From: Megaleporinus macrocephalus
Taxonomy: Eukaryota > Chordata > Actinopteri > Characiformes > Anostomidae
Assembly: GCA_021613375.1 (NCBI GenBank)
Contig: CM038716.1
Coordinates: forward strand, 17,306,024 to 17,370,023
DNA length: 64,000 bases
Reading direction: 5' to 3'
The notes beneath the pieces were generated by a model that worked only from the letters and a program-made list of their open reading frames with translations, was not told the origin of the DNA and did no database searches. Every line of letters starts with the position of its first letter. Position 1 is the first letter of the stretch. The position numbers and the translations under genes are program-made. Shown one piece after another: positions 23,647 through 35,929 of the stretch.

Positions 23647-23825
23647 TTTTTTTACAGTTTCAGGAATCTCCACATTAAGTAGGAACCCTTAACTTAATAA
23701 TGAACCATAAAAGTATTTAAAGTTTTATTACATATTTCTTAACATTCACAACCACAACCATTCTCCTTCCACCTGCTCAAAGTTAAAATGCTAAAAGTTG
23801 TGTCACTGTCCAATTATTTCTGGGG

Positions 23826-23935
23826 TATATATATATACATTCGCCTATTGGAGTGGATAGTGAGTGAAAACAGTGTTTAAATATTCTGGCAGCACTACTG
23901 TGTCTGATCCACTCATAACTTATAAAGTAGGAAGC
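23826..23935 (+). mobile_element. Palindromic dispersed DNA element, partial copy D
   Basis: CCTATTGGAGTGGATAGTGA, ACAGTGTTTAAA and CAGCACTACTGTGTCTGATC match the right end of the family seen at 22100 and 35930. As in copy B, an AT tract precedes the ATTCGCCTATTGGAGTGG segment. Confidence 0.65.
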
Positions 23936-24189
23936 CCAGTAATAAACCACCACTAGTGTAAGAAAAGCTAGAAACATTCCAAAACTATCTGCTATCCGGG
24001 TCTTCTGAGCAATGCCATTGAGCAGGTGAAAGGGGCCGATCAAAAAAGTAATAGAAAAAAACAAAAGGTCTTCAGGAAACCAAACATGGTTCTTCTAAGG
24101 TAACTTCATAGAGGAGCGTAGGTTCATCGATCATTTTGGATCAAACCAACATCCTAGCTCACATACTAAATCAATATTACACAATACTG

Positions 24190-25319
24190 ATGGCGGACAG
24201 CTTTGTGTGGTTTTACCTTATTCTATATATGTGGACGGTTTCTGATGTCAATGTTGTGAACTAATAAATGCAGCTGGGCCAGATTTGGGTCTCATCCTTT
24301 AGTTCTACTCACTCAGTGTGTAGGTCAGATCATAGCCAAAGACCCAGCCATATACAGAACCACAACAGACACACTTTGCAAACTAGGGAGCACTTTGATG
24401 GTAAATCAGTGGTAGTGGTAAATCATATAGAGTATACGACTATTGTAAAACTACTGTAAAACAATGTCTCATGCGTCAGGCAATGTCTTTAAAACATTTT
24501 ATAACCTTTTTATGAGGGAACAATTAGAGTCTAATTTCTAACACCACCACTGTGAAGCGTTCTGCCTTGTAAATTTTCTCTCAAACACATCATTTCGCCT
24601 CAAACGTCTCCAGATGACTTTGTTTACATTTAAGCAGGATTGGTGGATTGCACACAACTCACAGAAACTGAACTCTAAGGAATTCCCACAATGATTAGAC
24701 AAAATGACAAAGTATTTGACACATTTTGCTAGATGTTTTGCTGGTGTCTGAGGAAGCAGGAAGGCACCCAGACATGTTCAAATCCACTATTATGGTATCC
24801 TTACACATACCATAATATTGTATGTCAGTACTGATGCATCAGGAAAAAACAGCAGCAAACACCAGCACAAACACAGTGGAGTAGAGAGTCTGGCTTGTGA
24901 ACAAACACAATACCTCTTATTGATGTTTAAAAAAATTCTTTACCACTCATTAAAAGACAGATCTGAGTGAAAGAAGCTAACAGCCAGCTGTGATCTTGGG
25001 AAAGGTGTGCTATACCACTGCCTTCGATCCCCCATCCCCTGCAATTTGGTTGCAGTCACTGACTTACAAGACAGCACAGGGAGCAAGGCATCGAGACAGC
25101 TTCAGACACAGTCTGTGTGTGGTTTTCCACTGATTTTGAAAGGTTCTGTATAACTCAGTGGTAGGATGCAAGCCAAGTAATTCAGGGTCTTTAAAAGAGC
25201 TGTTCTAGATAAAGGTACTGGCTCAGATTTCTTCATAATGATGGTGAAAGGAACCAGTGGTTGAAGTATTTTTTACAATTCAAATAAATATTGACCACAG
25301 CTGATTTCATAGAGGCTCA
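24190..25319. other. AT-rich spacer
   Basis: No gene or repeat family was recognised. The frame 24268-24459 has no domain. Confidence 0.45.
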
Positions 25320-25600
25320 TAAATAGTGTAGTGGTGTAGTAATGGTGTAGTGGTTAGCACTGTCGTCTCACAGCAAAGATGATCTGGGTTCGATACCCGG
25401 TCCGGGTCGTTCTGTGTGGAGTTTGCATGTTCTCCTGTGCTTGAGTGGGTTTCCCCTGGATACTCCGGTTTCCTCCCACACGTCCAAAGACATGCATGTT
25501 AGGTTGATTGGTCACTCTAAATTACCCGTGTGTGTGTGTGGCAAACTGTCCATGGTATACCCTGCCTTCGCCGGATGATGCTGGGATTGACTTCTTGCTG
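25320..25600 (+). mobile_element. tRNA-derived SINE with box A and box B
   Basis: The tRNA-like head has a box A region GGTGTAGTGGTTAGCAC at 25344-25360 and box B GGTTCGATACCC at 25387-25398, the internal RNA polymerase III promoter arrangement. The body has GTGTGGAGTTTGCATGTTCT and TCCAAAGACATGCATGTTAG. The 3' part, CCTGCCTTCGCCGGATGATG ... GGGATTGACTTC, is shared with the tails at 7791 and 9250. The simple-sequence tail is missing and no target-site duplication was seen, so this is an old copy. Confidence 0.8.
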
Positions 25601-26135
25601 GAAAAGACAGCATTAACACTGTAGATTATGTGCTAACTAACATAAAGTAAAGCATTAATAATATGAAGTAAAAATGTTAACAATGGTTAACTAATGTCAA
25701 GTAAACATGTAACAACTGCTTTCATTTTCATAAAAGGCGTTGACATAATTAACATCAAGCAATGTGTTAACATAAACAACAACTGAGGTACTACATTAAT
25801 AATGTTAACTAATGTAAAGTAAACGAGTAACAAATGCATTAGTTAATGTTCCTGTCTTTTGCTCATGTACTGCAGTCATACATAATGGTTGAAAAAGGGC
25901 TGTTAAGTAATAGCGATTAAGTAATTGGCTGTGATGACACTTAAGCAGTTGTAGCCACTAACTTGTTTTATTCACTCACTTACATTTACTGATGTAATAT
26001 TTTGTAAATGATAAAACTTATTTTTACCATGTTTCCCTCGTTATTGTTAATTAATGCAGTTGTTATATGTTATATGATTACTTAATCATCGATAACCACT
26101 GTTAATATATTACTTCACGTTAATTAAAGCATTAC
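25601..26135. repeat. Decayed repeat region rich in TTAACTAATG motifs
   Basis: Phrases such as GTTAACTAATGTAAAGTAAA, GCATTAATAATATGAAGT and GCATTAGTTAATGTT recur in both orientations. This suggests a decayed dispersed or palindromic element, but there is no clear unit boundary. Confidence 0.4.
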
Positions 26136-26715
26136 TTCAAGCAAGTTAGTCAACACGCAATGAGTTTCCAACATATCTGACACATTTGGGATGTTTTGTT
26201 GGTCTCCACAGGAAAAGATGCTGTTGGGTGTATACTGTGTGTGATGTGAGGCCCAGAGGGAGGCAGACAGAGAGGGTGAGCTGTGAACACTTTGCTAGGA
26301 GACAAGAAGAGGAAACACATGGCACAGACAGCAGAGGTGAGTCTCTAATAACGTCTCTCTCTTTCTCTCTCACACACACACACGCTGGAGGCTATAAGAG
26401 GCTATAAGGGGATCCTCTCTTACTCTGGTTTACCCAGCTGGAAGACTATGAGACCCAGACAGTACTGATGTCATCCCACCAACACACCCCCAACACACAC
26501 ACACACATTTGGAACTCAATAACTCCCTCACTTCCTGTCCTCGGACCAGTGATGATGTCACAGGCCAGCTGGGGATGTCACGTCCACTTGGCCGGCCCCC
26601 AGAGTGACCCACCTCCCCCTTCTCAACTCCCCACTCTCTCTCTTTCTCTTTTTCATCCCTGCTTCAATCACTTCAATCCCTCTGAGACCCTGGACAGTCA
26701 CTGAGGCACGTACCA

Positions 26716-26746
<31 letters not shown>

Positions 26747-26760
26747 TTAGATGTACAAAG
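26136..26760. other. Mixed block with CT/CA tracts and a splice-donor-like site
   Basis: (CT)n/(CA)n at about 26355-26383, CA at about 26492-26508 and (CA)n at about 26718-26746. GCAGAG/GTGAGT has its GT at 26337-26338 after a GC-balanced stretch, a fair splice-donor match. No coding frame with a domain supports an exon. Confidence 0.3.
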
Positions 26761-29399
26761 TAACCCAGAGCTCATGCACCCACCTTCAACACACAAATAC
26801 AAATATCCGAATGCAATAACACAAATAAACACATGCGTGCACAAACTCTGGTCACGTATTCGACAAAAATATGACCCAAAACTATAATAATAAACTAATA
26901 AACTTACTGAAAACACGAAGCATTGTCAAAATTATTCATTCCTGACATCTGCAGCTATCTTTCAGGATTATATACATCACATGAATGAAATCTTGGTTTA
27001 TTCCCTGGTTTATTCAACTGAGTGCATTTGGCACTACAACACAAAGCAGTCTACGGACCTCTATGGTAACGTACAAACTAGGGCTGTCACCACGGACCAC
27101 GATTATCATCGTCATATGAACATAATTATTTAAAAGCCAAACAATAAAAACAGACTTAACCGTACCAAACACAGCCTTTCCAAGATTCCAAAATATTTCA
27201 CTGAAAAAAAAAGATGAAGCAGGAAAAAAAGTTGTCATAAACAAAGACAGAAATCAATCCTTCACAGGAAACTATTCTATCGTGCTGTTTTCTGCATTTT
27301 TGTTTTAAATATATTGGGAAAAAAAAATAAACAGACGGTATAAAATGCGTCATAACATTTGCACAGGTCACATTTTTCAAACATCCCATATTTATCAGAA
27401 AAGTAACTGCATTAAAATGTATTAAATTATTGTTACCAAGAAAAGAAAAAGATTATGTAATTTATAATATATACTACTGTCCAAAATTTTAAACAACTTG
27501 TATTTTTATAATTACTAATACAATGTAGGGTAACACTTTAGCACGTACTCACTGTGAGTTAAAGTTTGCTCATTATAAGCTGTATTATATAATGGGTGGT
27601 CTGTTGTGTAAAAATCACAATATCATAAATTCACATATTAATGTATATCATTATATTTAATACATATTTAGAATATTTTGGTGCCAAAGAGTTTACAGAG
27701 TCCCATCCAAGACTAAATCTGCACCTTAGAATATGGAACACATCTTGTAGTATTAGTGATTATTAATCTCTTATTAGTTCTTAAGTAATAAACTGCAATA
27801 AAGCAGTATAATTTTTTTCTCGCTAGTCACTACCTAGATCCTGTAGGAGTCAAATGCTGCCAATTATAAATTATCAAAATGTAAGTTTGTCTGTAAATTT
27901 GGCTACTTATTTTGATATTACACATATTATTTTGATAATCAAGTCAATAATTTGCTTAACAATGTCTTTAAATAGCATTTATTGTGCATTATTACAGCAA
28001 ACAATACAATTTTAGGGATTTTCACAGACCTCCATCAAGATACTAATACAGGTCATAATAAATAAAGCTCAAGCAACATAACAATAGAAAATATTCTAAA
28101 TAGGTGAATAACCTACTTAGAATATTTTATTTTGGGCTTTATTGAGCAAAAACACAAGACCTTAATAAACTCTTAATATGTGTTCTGACTCCAGATTTGG
28201 TCACTATACTGGAAAAAGTATTTTGGTGGTTCAGCCTAAAAAGTACTTCATGTGATAAATGAGCCACCAAGCTAGTTTTACTCAAATCAAAATAATATTT
28301 AGCATGAAAGATTCATACTTGAATTAATTGAATTGAATTGAATTAAACTATTTTTATTTTTTACAGTATACTATTTATTAATTAGAGTAAAACACAGTTT
28401 TCTATATATACACACATTTTTAACCTATTAACTATGGAGTATAAACTTCATAATAAAATACATCTGTACACACATCAACAAACAATTACAAATTCCTGAA
28501 TAGTAGTTTCTAGTACTTTCTGCAAAACGTAGGCTTCAGTCTAGGTGGGCTGCATTTCTTAACTGCTACATGATTAAGAGTTTGTTCCAATCAGATGGAT
28601 CCTTTGAATCCAGCCAAGAATTCCAGCCTACATTTTGACAGTCTTCGAGGACGCCCATAATCCTGTGTCTGACCCCAAGAAAGTTGAGAATAAGGTCCAG
28701 TAGATGAAACCACTGCACCTGCAGATTTGTGATCAGATGTAAGATGTTCATATAAGTCACATTTCAAATACTTGTAGATGCTGAAATTAGGTTGGTTAAT
28801 GTGCCAGCAATACAAAATATAATGATGGACTATTAGAATTCAGTCTGTGTATGTAAGAAAGTCTAGCTTTAGGTATATTTTTGCCATTTGACAGACAAAA
28901 CTGATGGTTAAATGCTATGTGAATGTTCAAAGAACAGTAAAATGTACAGTAAAACAAACAGCGATTGTTTAGTACTGTCTCTCTGGGAAGATGTAAACTG
29001 AATTTATGAGACAAACAGTTTTTAGCTTCATTACAAAGAAATGATTGTGTAAATGAACTGGTTGTGTGATAAAGTAGCCTAAGAAGACTTTCCTATGAAT
29101 CCCACCTTTCCCAGCCGTAGCCCAGCCTTAGCAATACAGCTTGCGTGGCAAAACTTTGCATTGCAATCATTCTAATAACCAATCATGATCCAATAATTGT
29201 GATGGTTTATTCTAATTGACTATTTCATAATTTAATAATCTTGTCAGTACCTTCAAGTAAGGACACTGTAATAGTGTAGGGACTCCTAGTCTCACTTTAA
29301 TGGAAGATGAGTATCTAACCTACTAGAAAGTTTTGAGGACTGTAAAGGCTACAGACGAAAGTTGACTGAAGAAATTTAAGGTCGCCAACTTCCACATAA
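26761..29399. other. Long AT-rich spacer
   Basis: CTAGGGCTGTCACCACGG near 27080 may be the edge of a dispersed fish repeat. (TTGAA)n-like GAATTGAATTGAATT at about 28327-28344 is a short simple repeat. The minus-strand frame 28591-28815 is discussed as a finding. Otherwise nothing was recognised. Confidence 0.4.
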
Positions 29400-29521
29400 T
29401 TACATCTCTCTCTTTCTCCTTCTCTTTCACTCAAGTCTTATTGGAGCTGACACATTTGCTCTGCTCATTAAGGCTGAGTGGCAGAAAATTCCCCACAGCT
29501 GCATGGGACACTCCTGCAACC

Positions 29522-29566
<45 letters not shown>

Positions 29567-29790
29567 CACATTTCCATATGAGGTGAATGAATGCTCATGC
29601 TAGGCTTCCAATTGAGAGGCAGGTGGGAGTCCCTGTATAATCCCCCATAGAGAATTCATGCAGCTGATTCTGTGGTGGATTATTTATGAGTTTCTTAAAG
29701 ACAAACTTTAAGCACACCTGGACCCAGCAGTGCAGGGAGATGATGCAGATTCTGCAGGATGGAGCTCAGAAACACCACTGGATTAGTTTT
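29400..29790. other. Candidate conserved noncoding block split by (CT)n
   Basis: Complex balanced sequence on both sides of a (CT)n tract (29525-29564): GCTCATTAAGGCTGAGTGGC upstream; GTGGATTATTTATGAGTTTC and AAGCACACCTGGACC downstream. No open frame spans it. The composition and motif content are typical of developmental enhancers, but conservation is untested. Confidence 0.35.
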
Positions 29791-30560
29791 TGCAGTTTAA
29801 CCCTTGCAGCAGTAAGTTTGAGGAGAAGCACCATTTTTGACTGATTATTATTGAACAAAGCAAGCCTTTAACCTGTGCTGGGCTGAAGAGCATTGTGGTA
29901 GCTATATTGGTACAGTAAAGATGGATATCTCTCTCCCGCCCGCCCTCACTCTCTCGTTTTCTCCTCTTCTCCGCTCTGCTGCCTAGCCAAACCACCACAG
30001 CACACACTTCATCTGCCAGAACAGCCACTGTGACTCAACCACCCGCACACTCATCCACTTTACAAGCTCATCACGCCGCAGCGATCAGGCGGTCGTGCGG
30101 TAGAGATGCACTCGACCGTTAGAGTCAGCTTGAGTCCTCAACATGTGTCACAACAAAGCATGTCAAAACTTACTAAACAAAAAAACCTGCATCTCTAAAG
30201 TTTGTCTCTTGCTTCTCTAAAGCTGTTGGGGAACAGGAGGAGTTAAAAAAGAATGTTTAAAATGTCAATGGGATGCTTGAAAGAGGCTGTTTTAAATGTT
30301 CTGCCATTCGTTTATTTTACATTATTTCCTGGTGTCAGGTATCACTGGAAAAAATGAAGTGAACCACAGTAAAACTACCAGCATGTACCATTCTTCATAT
30401 GAACAGTTCCAGAGTCACATGTATGTGTTTGACTTATATGTTCTCATTAACAGTGTAGGTGTTGTTCCTGAAGTTAATAGCAACAGTATGTTCCAAACCA
30501 GAAACACGATTTCAACAGTTATTTAGTGAAGTTGGTCAGAATCAGGGAGCTGTTTGAAAC
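29791..30560. other. Spacer
   Basis: Mixed sequence with CTCTCTCCCGCCCGCCCTCA near 29930. The frame at 30296-30526 has no domain. Confidence 0.4.
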
Positions 30561-31070
30561 AGCTGTCCCTCGGTTTTTGCACACGCAGTCCTGCTTTGCC
30601 TTTTAAATCATTTATTATTTCCAGGCCTTCATTTCATTCAGCTCCTGCATTCGTTCCCACAAGCCATTCATTCACTGCCATCCCTTACTCCACCATTCAT
30701 TCACCATTTCCATTCAGTCCAGCACCATTCATCTGTCAGCTCCGAGAGTGAAAGTGAGAGAGAGACAGAGAGAAAGAGGGGTGTGTGATTGGGGTGGGGG
30801 GAACCTAACAGCGCCCCCACCCAAAGACATACCCACCCACTCACTGTACGTGCAGGACAGCAGGACCCCCCTTGTTGGAAAACGAACACCCAGATCTGCC
30901 TCCCCACAGGCATCCCCTCTTCCCCTGCCCTGAACCCACCCTGTCCCCTGCTGGCCACTGTCCTTACCCAAACACACTCTCAGTGACACTTTCTCACACA
31001 CGCACTGTACAAACACACACTGACACAGGATTAGATTTCAAATACCGACACACAACACACACACACTGCT
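30561..31070. other. Low-complexity CATTCATTC- and CCCAC-rich block with CA tracts
   Basis: ATTCATTC phrases at 30620-30740 are followed by purine-rich and C-rich sequence and short CA tracts near 30980-31065. Overlapping frames in all phases are low-complexity and unsupported. Confidence 0.4.
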
Positions 31071-31152
31071 GATTACTTTACACTAAAACCAAAATATCCA
31101 ATGAAAAAACCACAGCATTTGAAAAAGCACTTCACTTTCCCTGTCTGTGCTC

Positions 31153-31186
31153 CCTCCATCTCTCTCTCTCCTGCTCTGTTCTTTCC

Positions 31187-31241
<55 letters not shown>

Positions 31242-31247
31242 TCCTCT
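31153..31247. repeat. (CT)n microsatellite, imperfect
   Basis: CT repeats with TTT and CCC interruptions, longest run about 31203-31236. It generates the SLSLSLSL and REREREREK frames. Confidence 0.95.
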
Positions 31248-31389
31248 ACCTGATTGTCTACTTGTTTTCCCTGGCGACTCCCCGCTTCCGTTCCCAGGCT
31301 GGGAGGTGGGCCTGTGGCCACGGCACACATACTTTCCAGCGCTGAAGGCCAGCGGAGGCTCCTCCTGTCCACATAAGCTTGCAGGAAGC

Positions 31390-32060
31390 CCTCCACTCCA
31401 TTACCACTAGCACTACCATCCAACTACCATCCAACTTTTTCCTCTAACACTAACACTAGCACTACCCTTTCACTGTCAATCCATTCAACTTCTATTGTCT
31501 CTACCACCACTTCTAGCACTGCTGCTCCTCGCAACTTCACTGCTACTGCCAATAGCACGACCACTACCACTGCAAAATACCACCAACACTATCAATAAAC
31601 TTCACTGCCACAGCCAAAAACACTGCCACTTAACTTCCACTAACACTACCACTGTCACTAGTACTTCTGTTGCACTGCCACCTGCATTGCCTGACCATTG
31701 ACACTTTCGTCCACTAACACTGCCACTACTCTTCACTACTCTCCCTGCACTCACTAGCATTGACACACCTTTGCTAACCCCACTGCTAGCACTATAACGC
31801 CACTCTACTGCCAGTGCCACCAATACTGCCACTGGTGCTATCATTAGCACAGCAACTCTACTGCCACTAACACTGCCACTACTCTTCACTACTCTCCCTG
31901 CACTCACTAGCATTGACACACCTTTGCTAATCCCACTGCTAGCACTATAACGCCACTCTACTGCCAGTGCCACCAATATTGCCAGTCCAGTGTACAGCCA
32001 CTGGTGCTATCATTAGCACTGCAACTCTACTGCCACTAACACTGCCATTCCATTCAATTC
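31390..32060. repeat. CACTACCA-type degenerate repeat with a 153-bp tandem unit
   Basis: The whole stretch is built from CACTAACACTGCCACTA-like phrases poor in G. Within it a 153-bp unit starting CCACTAACACTGCCACTACT occurs at 31711 and 31864, with a partial third copy at 32033 after a 16-bp insertion. Because 153 is divisible by three, the minus strand keeps an artefactual repeating frame (31602-31976) in which VALAVEWRYSASSG recurs. No gene is inferred. Confidence 0.85.
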
Positions 32061-32999
32061 AATTGTTACTCCACTTCACATAGCCACTGCAAGACTTGCA
32101 GCTTTAGAGGAGTTGTGTGAAAAGAGTGAGAATTAATATATAAAGCTGATTTGCAGGTATTGCATTATGCAGAATCAATTAAAATGCAGTTAAATATAAG
32201 ATTAATGGATTTTAATATGTGAAAAACAACAATTTCGCTAAAGCTACAGTAGGCCCAAATTCCCTTCACATGCACTTCAACCTAAACAGGCTTTGCTCTA
32301 CCTGTGTTCACTAGCCATCACAGCCATAAACTCCTATAGTGCTCGGCATAGCGCTTTAGACCCCTTCTGAGCGTGAGTATTTGAAGAGAACTCAGACAAA
32401 AGGTGAAAGCACGATGGTGATCATCTAAGACCTAAACATTGAGCTAGAGTTTTTATCCGAGGCTGTGCATGTGACATTTATACATGGAGGTGCAAGACGT
32501 GTTTTCACAAATTCCCTGGAATACCATCCAGAAACCTCTGACTTTCAGGCTTTACAACAAGACTCACAGCAATGCATGTGCGGCTTAAGCAAATAGATTG
32601 GAATGGATTTGCCCTTTTCTTTGCTGTTGCTCAATCCTCTCAATTTACTTTAGACCAAAACGATTACAAAATTACAAGATTACAGTTTTAAAGTTTCTGG
32701 TAGCTAATCGAGTCGTTACTTCACTGAAGTTCATTGAGGTTTAAGATTACCAGCATTTATAAAGAGCAGCCCAAGATTGCGAAACTCCTATGTGTACATG
32801 AGGCCCTCTCTTGGACCGCTGGGTGAGTTTCCCACTATTCTGCCACACACACATTCTGAGGTTACATGTAGACACAGAGGTGAACCTAACAAGCAACTGA
32901 CTGATCATCGGCCCACTGAGTTTTATATGATCTGAGTGTAATGGTAATCTGCACAGATTGCATAATGGCAGTGCGGCACTGATTTCCACATTTGCCGGG
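32061..32999. other. Spacer, nothing recognised
   Basis: Mixed AT-rich to balanced sequence without repeat structure or a domain-bearing frame. Confidence 0.45.
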
Positions 33000-33200
33000 C
33001 TTTTACATCGGCCTAGTAATCACTTGCAGAGACTTAAAGGTTGTACGGCACACCACTAAAGCTCAAAAGCAGCTGTGGTGGCCGAATAAAAAGCCATGGA
33101 GGGATGTGTTATTAGCCACTGGGAGGTTAGCGGCCCCATGCTGGTACTGGCTGCTGTGGAAAAGCTGATTGGACTGCAGCTTTAGATTCAGCACTCAAGA
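33000..33200. other. Candidate conserved noncoding block
   Basis: Balanced complex sequence including GGCCGAATAAAAAGCCATGG and GTGTTATTAGCCACTGGGAG, without open frames or repeats. Regulatory role is inferred from composition only. Confidence 0.3.
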
Positions 33201-33368
33201 CACGTAGGTCTATGTGTTAGCCAGCGAGATATACAGAAGTTCATTTATAAGACTAAAGCAGAAGCTTACATAATTTGAGTTTTATCAGAAGCGAAACAAA
33301 GCATCTCTAGTTGCTCTTTATTTTAGTATTCTGTGATCTAGGTGACAGTGGATGAAACAATGACTCTG

Positions 33369-33541
33369 CTGTGTTGTGTTGTCTGTCCGCACTTGTTTGT
33401 TCGTGTTGCACTTGTGTCTTGTATGCACTGTCTACGTTGCACCATGGTCCTTGAGGAACGTTGTTTCGTTTCACTGTGTACTATGTATGTAGTTGAAATG
33501 ACAATAAAACCCACTTGACTTGACTTGACTTGACTTGGCTT
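33369..33541 (+). mobile_element. LINE-like 3' tail with (ACTTG)n terminus
   Basis: TGTTGTCTGTCCGCACTTGT, TTGAGGAACGTTGTTTCGTT, TCACTGTGTACTATGTA, GACAATAAAACCCACTTG and then ACTTG repeats. This order matches the 3' UTR and pentanucleotide tail of a common fish non-LTR element (CGTTTCGTTC...ACAATAAAG...TTGACTTGACTTGAC). Only the 3' end is present. Confidence 0.7.
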
Positions 33542-34885
33542 GTTATAATAAGCGTTTATTTCATTACATTTGACTTAATTTAAAAGGAAGATGTTGAGAA
33601 TGGGGAGACCACCAGTAGGCCAACTCGAGCATGAACAAGAAATCCACAAGCAGAAAATATAAATAAAACTCTCGATCTGCAGGCTTGTTATTCAGTAACT
33701 GCTTTCAATTAGCTGTGATGAAATTAAATACGATGAAATTAATGTAGCTATGAGCAACTTAAGTGTGGCCACTTACGGCTTAATGAGCTAAACCAGAGGT
33801 AACACATTGTTGAAGTCTGCTACATACCACTGGCATAACAATGAACACCTTATGCCAGATTTCACATGCTGTCATAAGTTTTTATGCCAAATTCTGTTGA
33901 GTAATATAACAGTTTCAAGAGGTACAGGTAATTGTACAGGTAATTGTTGTAATATAGGTCATAGTTTCATATCTGCTAACTAGAGTATACAGCAGTAAGA
34001 GTGTTGGTATAAGATTATATGATATAATATGTAGTGTAACATGTAAGTCATGTAACAGTTATTGTAATTACATTACTAACACAATAAGAATTAGCGCTAT
34101 ACCTGAATATTTGATAGATGTGTGTTAATTGGGTAGGTTTTTGGTTTGTAATTTTTTTTATGGGCTGTCAATAAAGATGAAATATTGTAATGTTCAGAGT
34201 TCCCAGAAGAAACCTGGAGAACTCAAGATTATTGTCCATAATGCAGCTTCATTTTTAATTTAATAAAAATTCACGGAACAGGATTACACACATACACAAC
34301 ATACACAGCTTCTCCATCACTAAACACAACCCTTCGCTCTATTCTGGAAAAAACACCACTCTACCTGTATTCAGACTCTTCAACATATAAATTAATGCAT
34401 AACTGAACCTAAAACAGCTAAAATAATAAACAAATAAGAAATAAAAAAAAACTGAACTACTTACACAACACACTGCTTCACCACAATCTTGGCTGTTTTG
34501 ATTTATAACTATTAACTGCACTAATAAGATGTGAAAAACAAATAAATAAAAAATAAATAAATGAGCTAAAACAACTGCAAATGGTGAAAGTTAGAGAGAA
34601 ATGTAAAAAGGCAGATTGACACAATCAAGCAGAGCTTTGCATTGTGTTGTAATAAATTCCAGCTGATGCACTATAGCTAAAAGCAGTTCAGTAAAAGCTC
34701 TAGGCACTTGAAGAGTGATCCAGTCAGTGGAACAAGTTCGATTATTTTCATCAGAACAGTCCAGGTGATCATTATTCACAGTGAACACTGATGTGATGAC
34801 AATGACATGGTTCTGATTTTTTTAGCTTCCACAGAACAATGAACTAGCCCAGTTACAGAATACTGAACTTCATGTTTATATCAGA
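33542..34885. other. AT-rich spacer
   Basis: A-rich runs near 34430-34560 (AAATAAATAAAAAATAAA). No gene was recognised. Confidence 0.45.
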
Positions 34886-35350
34886 GGAATAATATTAAGT
34901 GACGGCCCTCGTCACACATTAACTACGCAGAGGTTCAGGCATGAGGTATGTGTAATGAAGGAATCATGCCGAGCTCTACAACTTTATTAAAACTGACTAA
35001 ATGTAGAGTATATTATGACAGCATTACTCGTGCCCCAAAGGCAGCACTGAGAAGTCATTCCAGAGAAGGTGTGAGTCAGAGGGGCGGTCTGAGTTCGGTG
35101 TGACGCACTGAGGTCAGGAGCTGGTGGAGCTGTGATTGAATTAGAGCGGGTGAAGAGAGAGGGGCAGGCTCACAGTCGGGACAGAAAGCTCTCTGTGCCC
35201 TGCCTGCAGACAGGAAACTACCAGCTTCGCTTGCATTAAGCCTGCTTCCTCTCGCTCCACTCTCACCTCTCCACGACCCTCTGACCTAATGGCCTTCGCT
35301 CTGAACATGGCACTGATCCAGCAGAGAGGCCTGGCAGAGATAGTATGTGC
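34886..35350. other. Candidate regulatory block
   Basis: Balanced to GC-rich complex sequence (GACGGCCCTCGTCACACATT, GCTTGCATTAAGCCTGCTTC) ending at a CA microsatellite. No supported coding frame. Confidence 0.3.
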
Positions 35351-35351
35351 A

Positions 35352-35357
<6 letters not shown>

Positions 35358-35394
<37 letters not shown>

Positions 35395-35416
35395 ACACAC
35401 ACACACACACACACAG
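35358..35416. repeat. (CA)n microsatellite
   Basis: About 29 CA units with one CTTA interruption. Confidence 0.95.
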
Positions 35417-35614
35417 CCAAGTTGGTTTTTTTTGTGAGTGTCTTTAACTTTAACTTTCCTTTTTCAGCTATTTTTACTGAGTGTAGTTGTATTCTGTGTT
35501 TATAAAAATTACAAAGCTGTGTAACCATTTACTGCCTGTTCGAAATTCAGACACCTTACTTTAACCCTTTGATGCACAAAAGTGCAAAAGTGACTTTTTG
35601 TGCAAAAAAACCAC

Positions 35615-35616
<2 letters not shown>

Positions 35617-35667
<51 letters not shown>
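35617..35667. repeat. (TA)n microsatellite
   Basis: About 25 uninterrupted AT units after a short imperfect palindrome TGCAAAAGTGACTTTTTGTG. Confidence 0.95.
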
Positions 35668-35669
<2 letters not shown>

Positions 35670-35929
35670 AAAGAGATACTCAGCAATACATAAAAAAACA
35701 TAAGAAATGAATACCCATGCTGTGCTTTAGCTTGTGCATCAATAAAACAGATTGCTCTGGTCAGCAGTGCATCAACACAGTTCTTTTCTGATCAACTGTA
35801 GAAAATAACTGCTTTCTACCCTAAATTTCAAATATATCACTGTACTATAGTCCCATGTAGGCCTTATACATCAGATATATAGACACGGAAAACTAATCAA
35901 TACATAAACCCAACCAACACTGCAAGACC

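Larger units (their letters stand above)
23358..24189. mobile_element. Segment bounded by 46-bp inverted repeats (candidate non-autonomous DNA element)
   Basis: The left arm 23358-23403 and right arm 24144-24189 are reverse complements with two mismatches; both contain GTGAGCTAGGATGTTGG in their respective orientations. The 740-bp interior holds a long (TA)n tract and part of the palindromic dispersed element. No transposase frame is present. A 14-bp palindrome ACACAATATTGTGT (23355-23368) overlaps the left end. No clear target-site duplication was seen, so an inverted duplication rather than a transposon is also possible. Confidence 0.6.

Noticed and set aside
25344..25398. tRNA gene
   Set aside because: Box A and B are present, but the cloverleaf is not maintained and the sequence continues into a SINE body.
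31602..31976. Repeat protein on the minus strand
   Set aside because: Explained by a 153-bp tandem repeat, a multiple of three, in low-complexity sequence.
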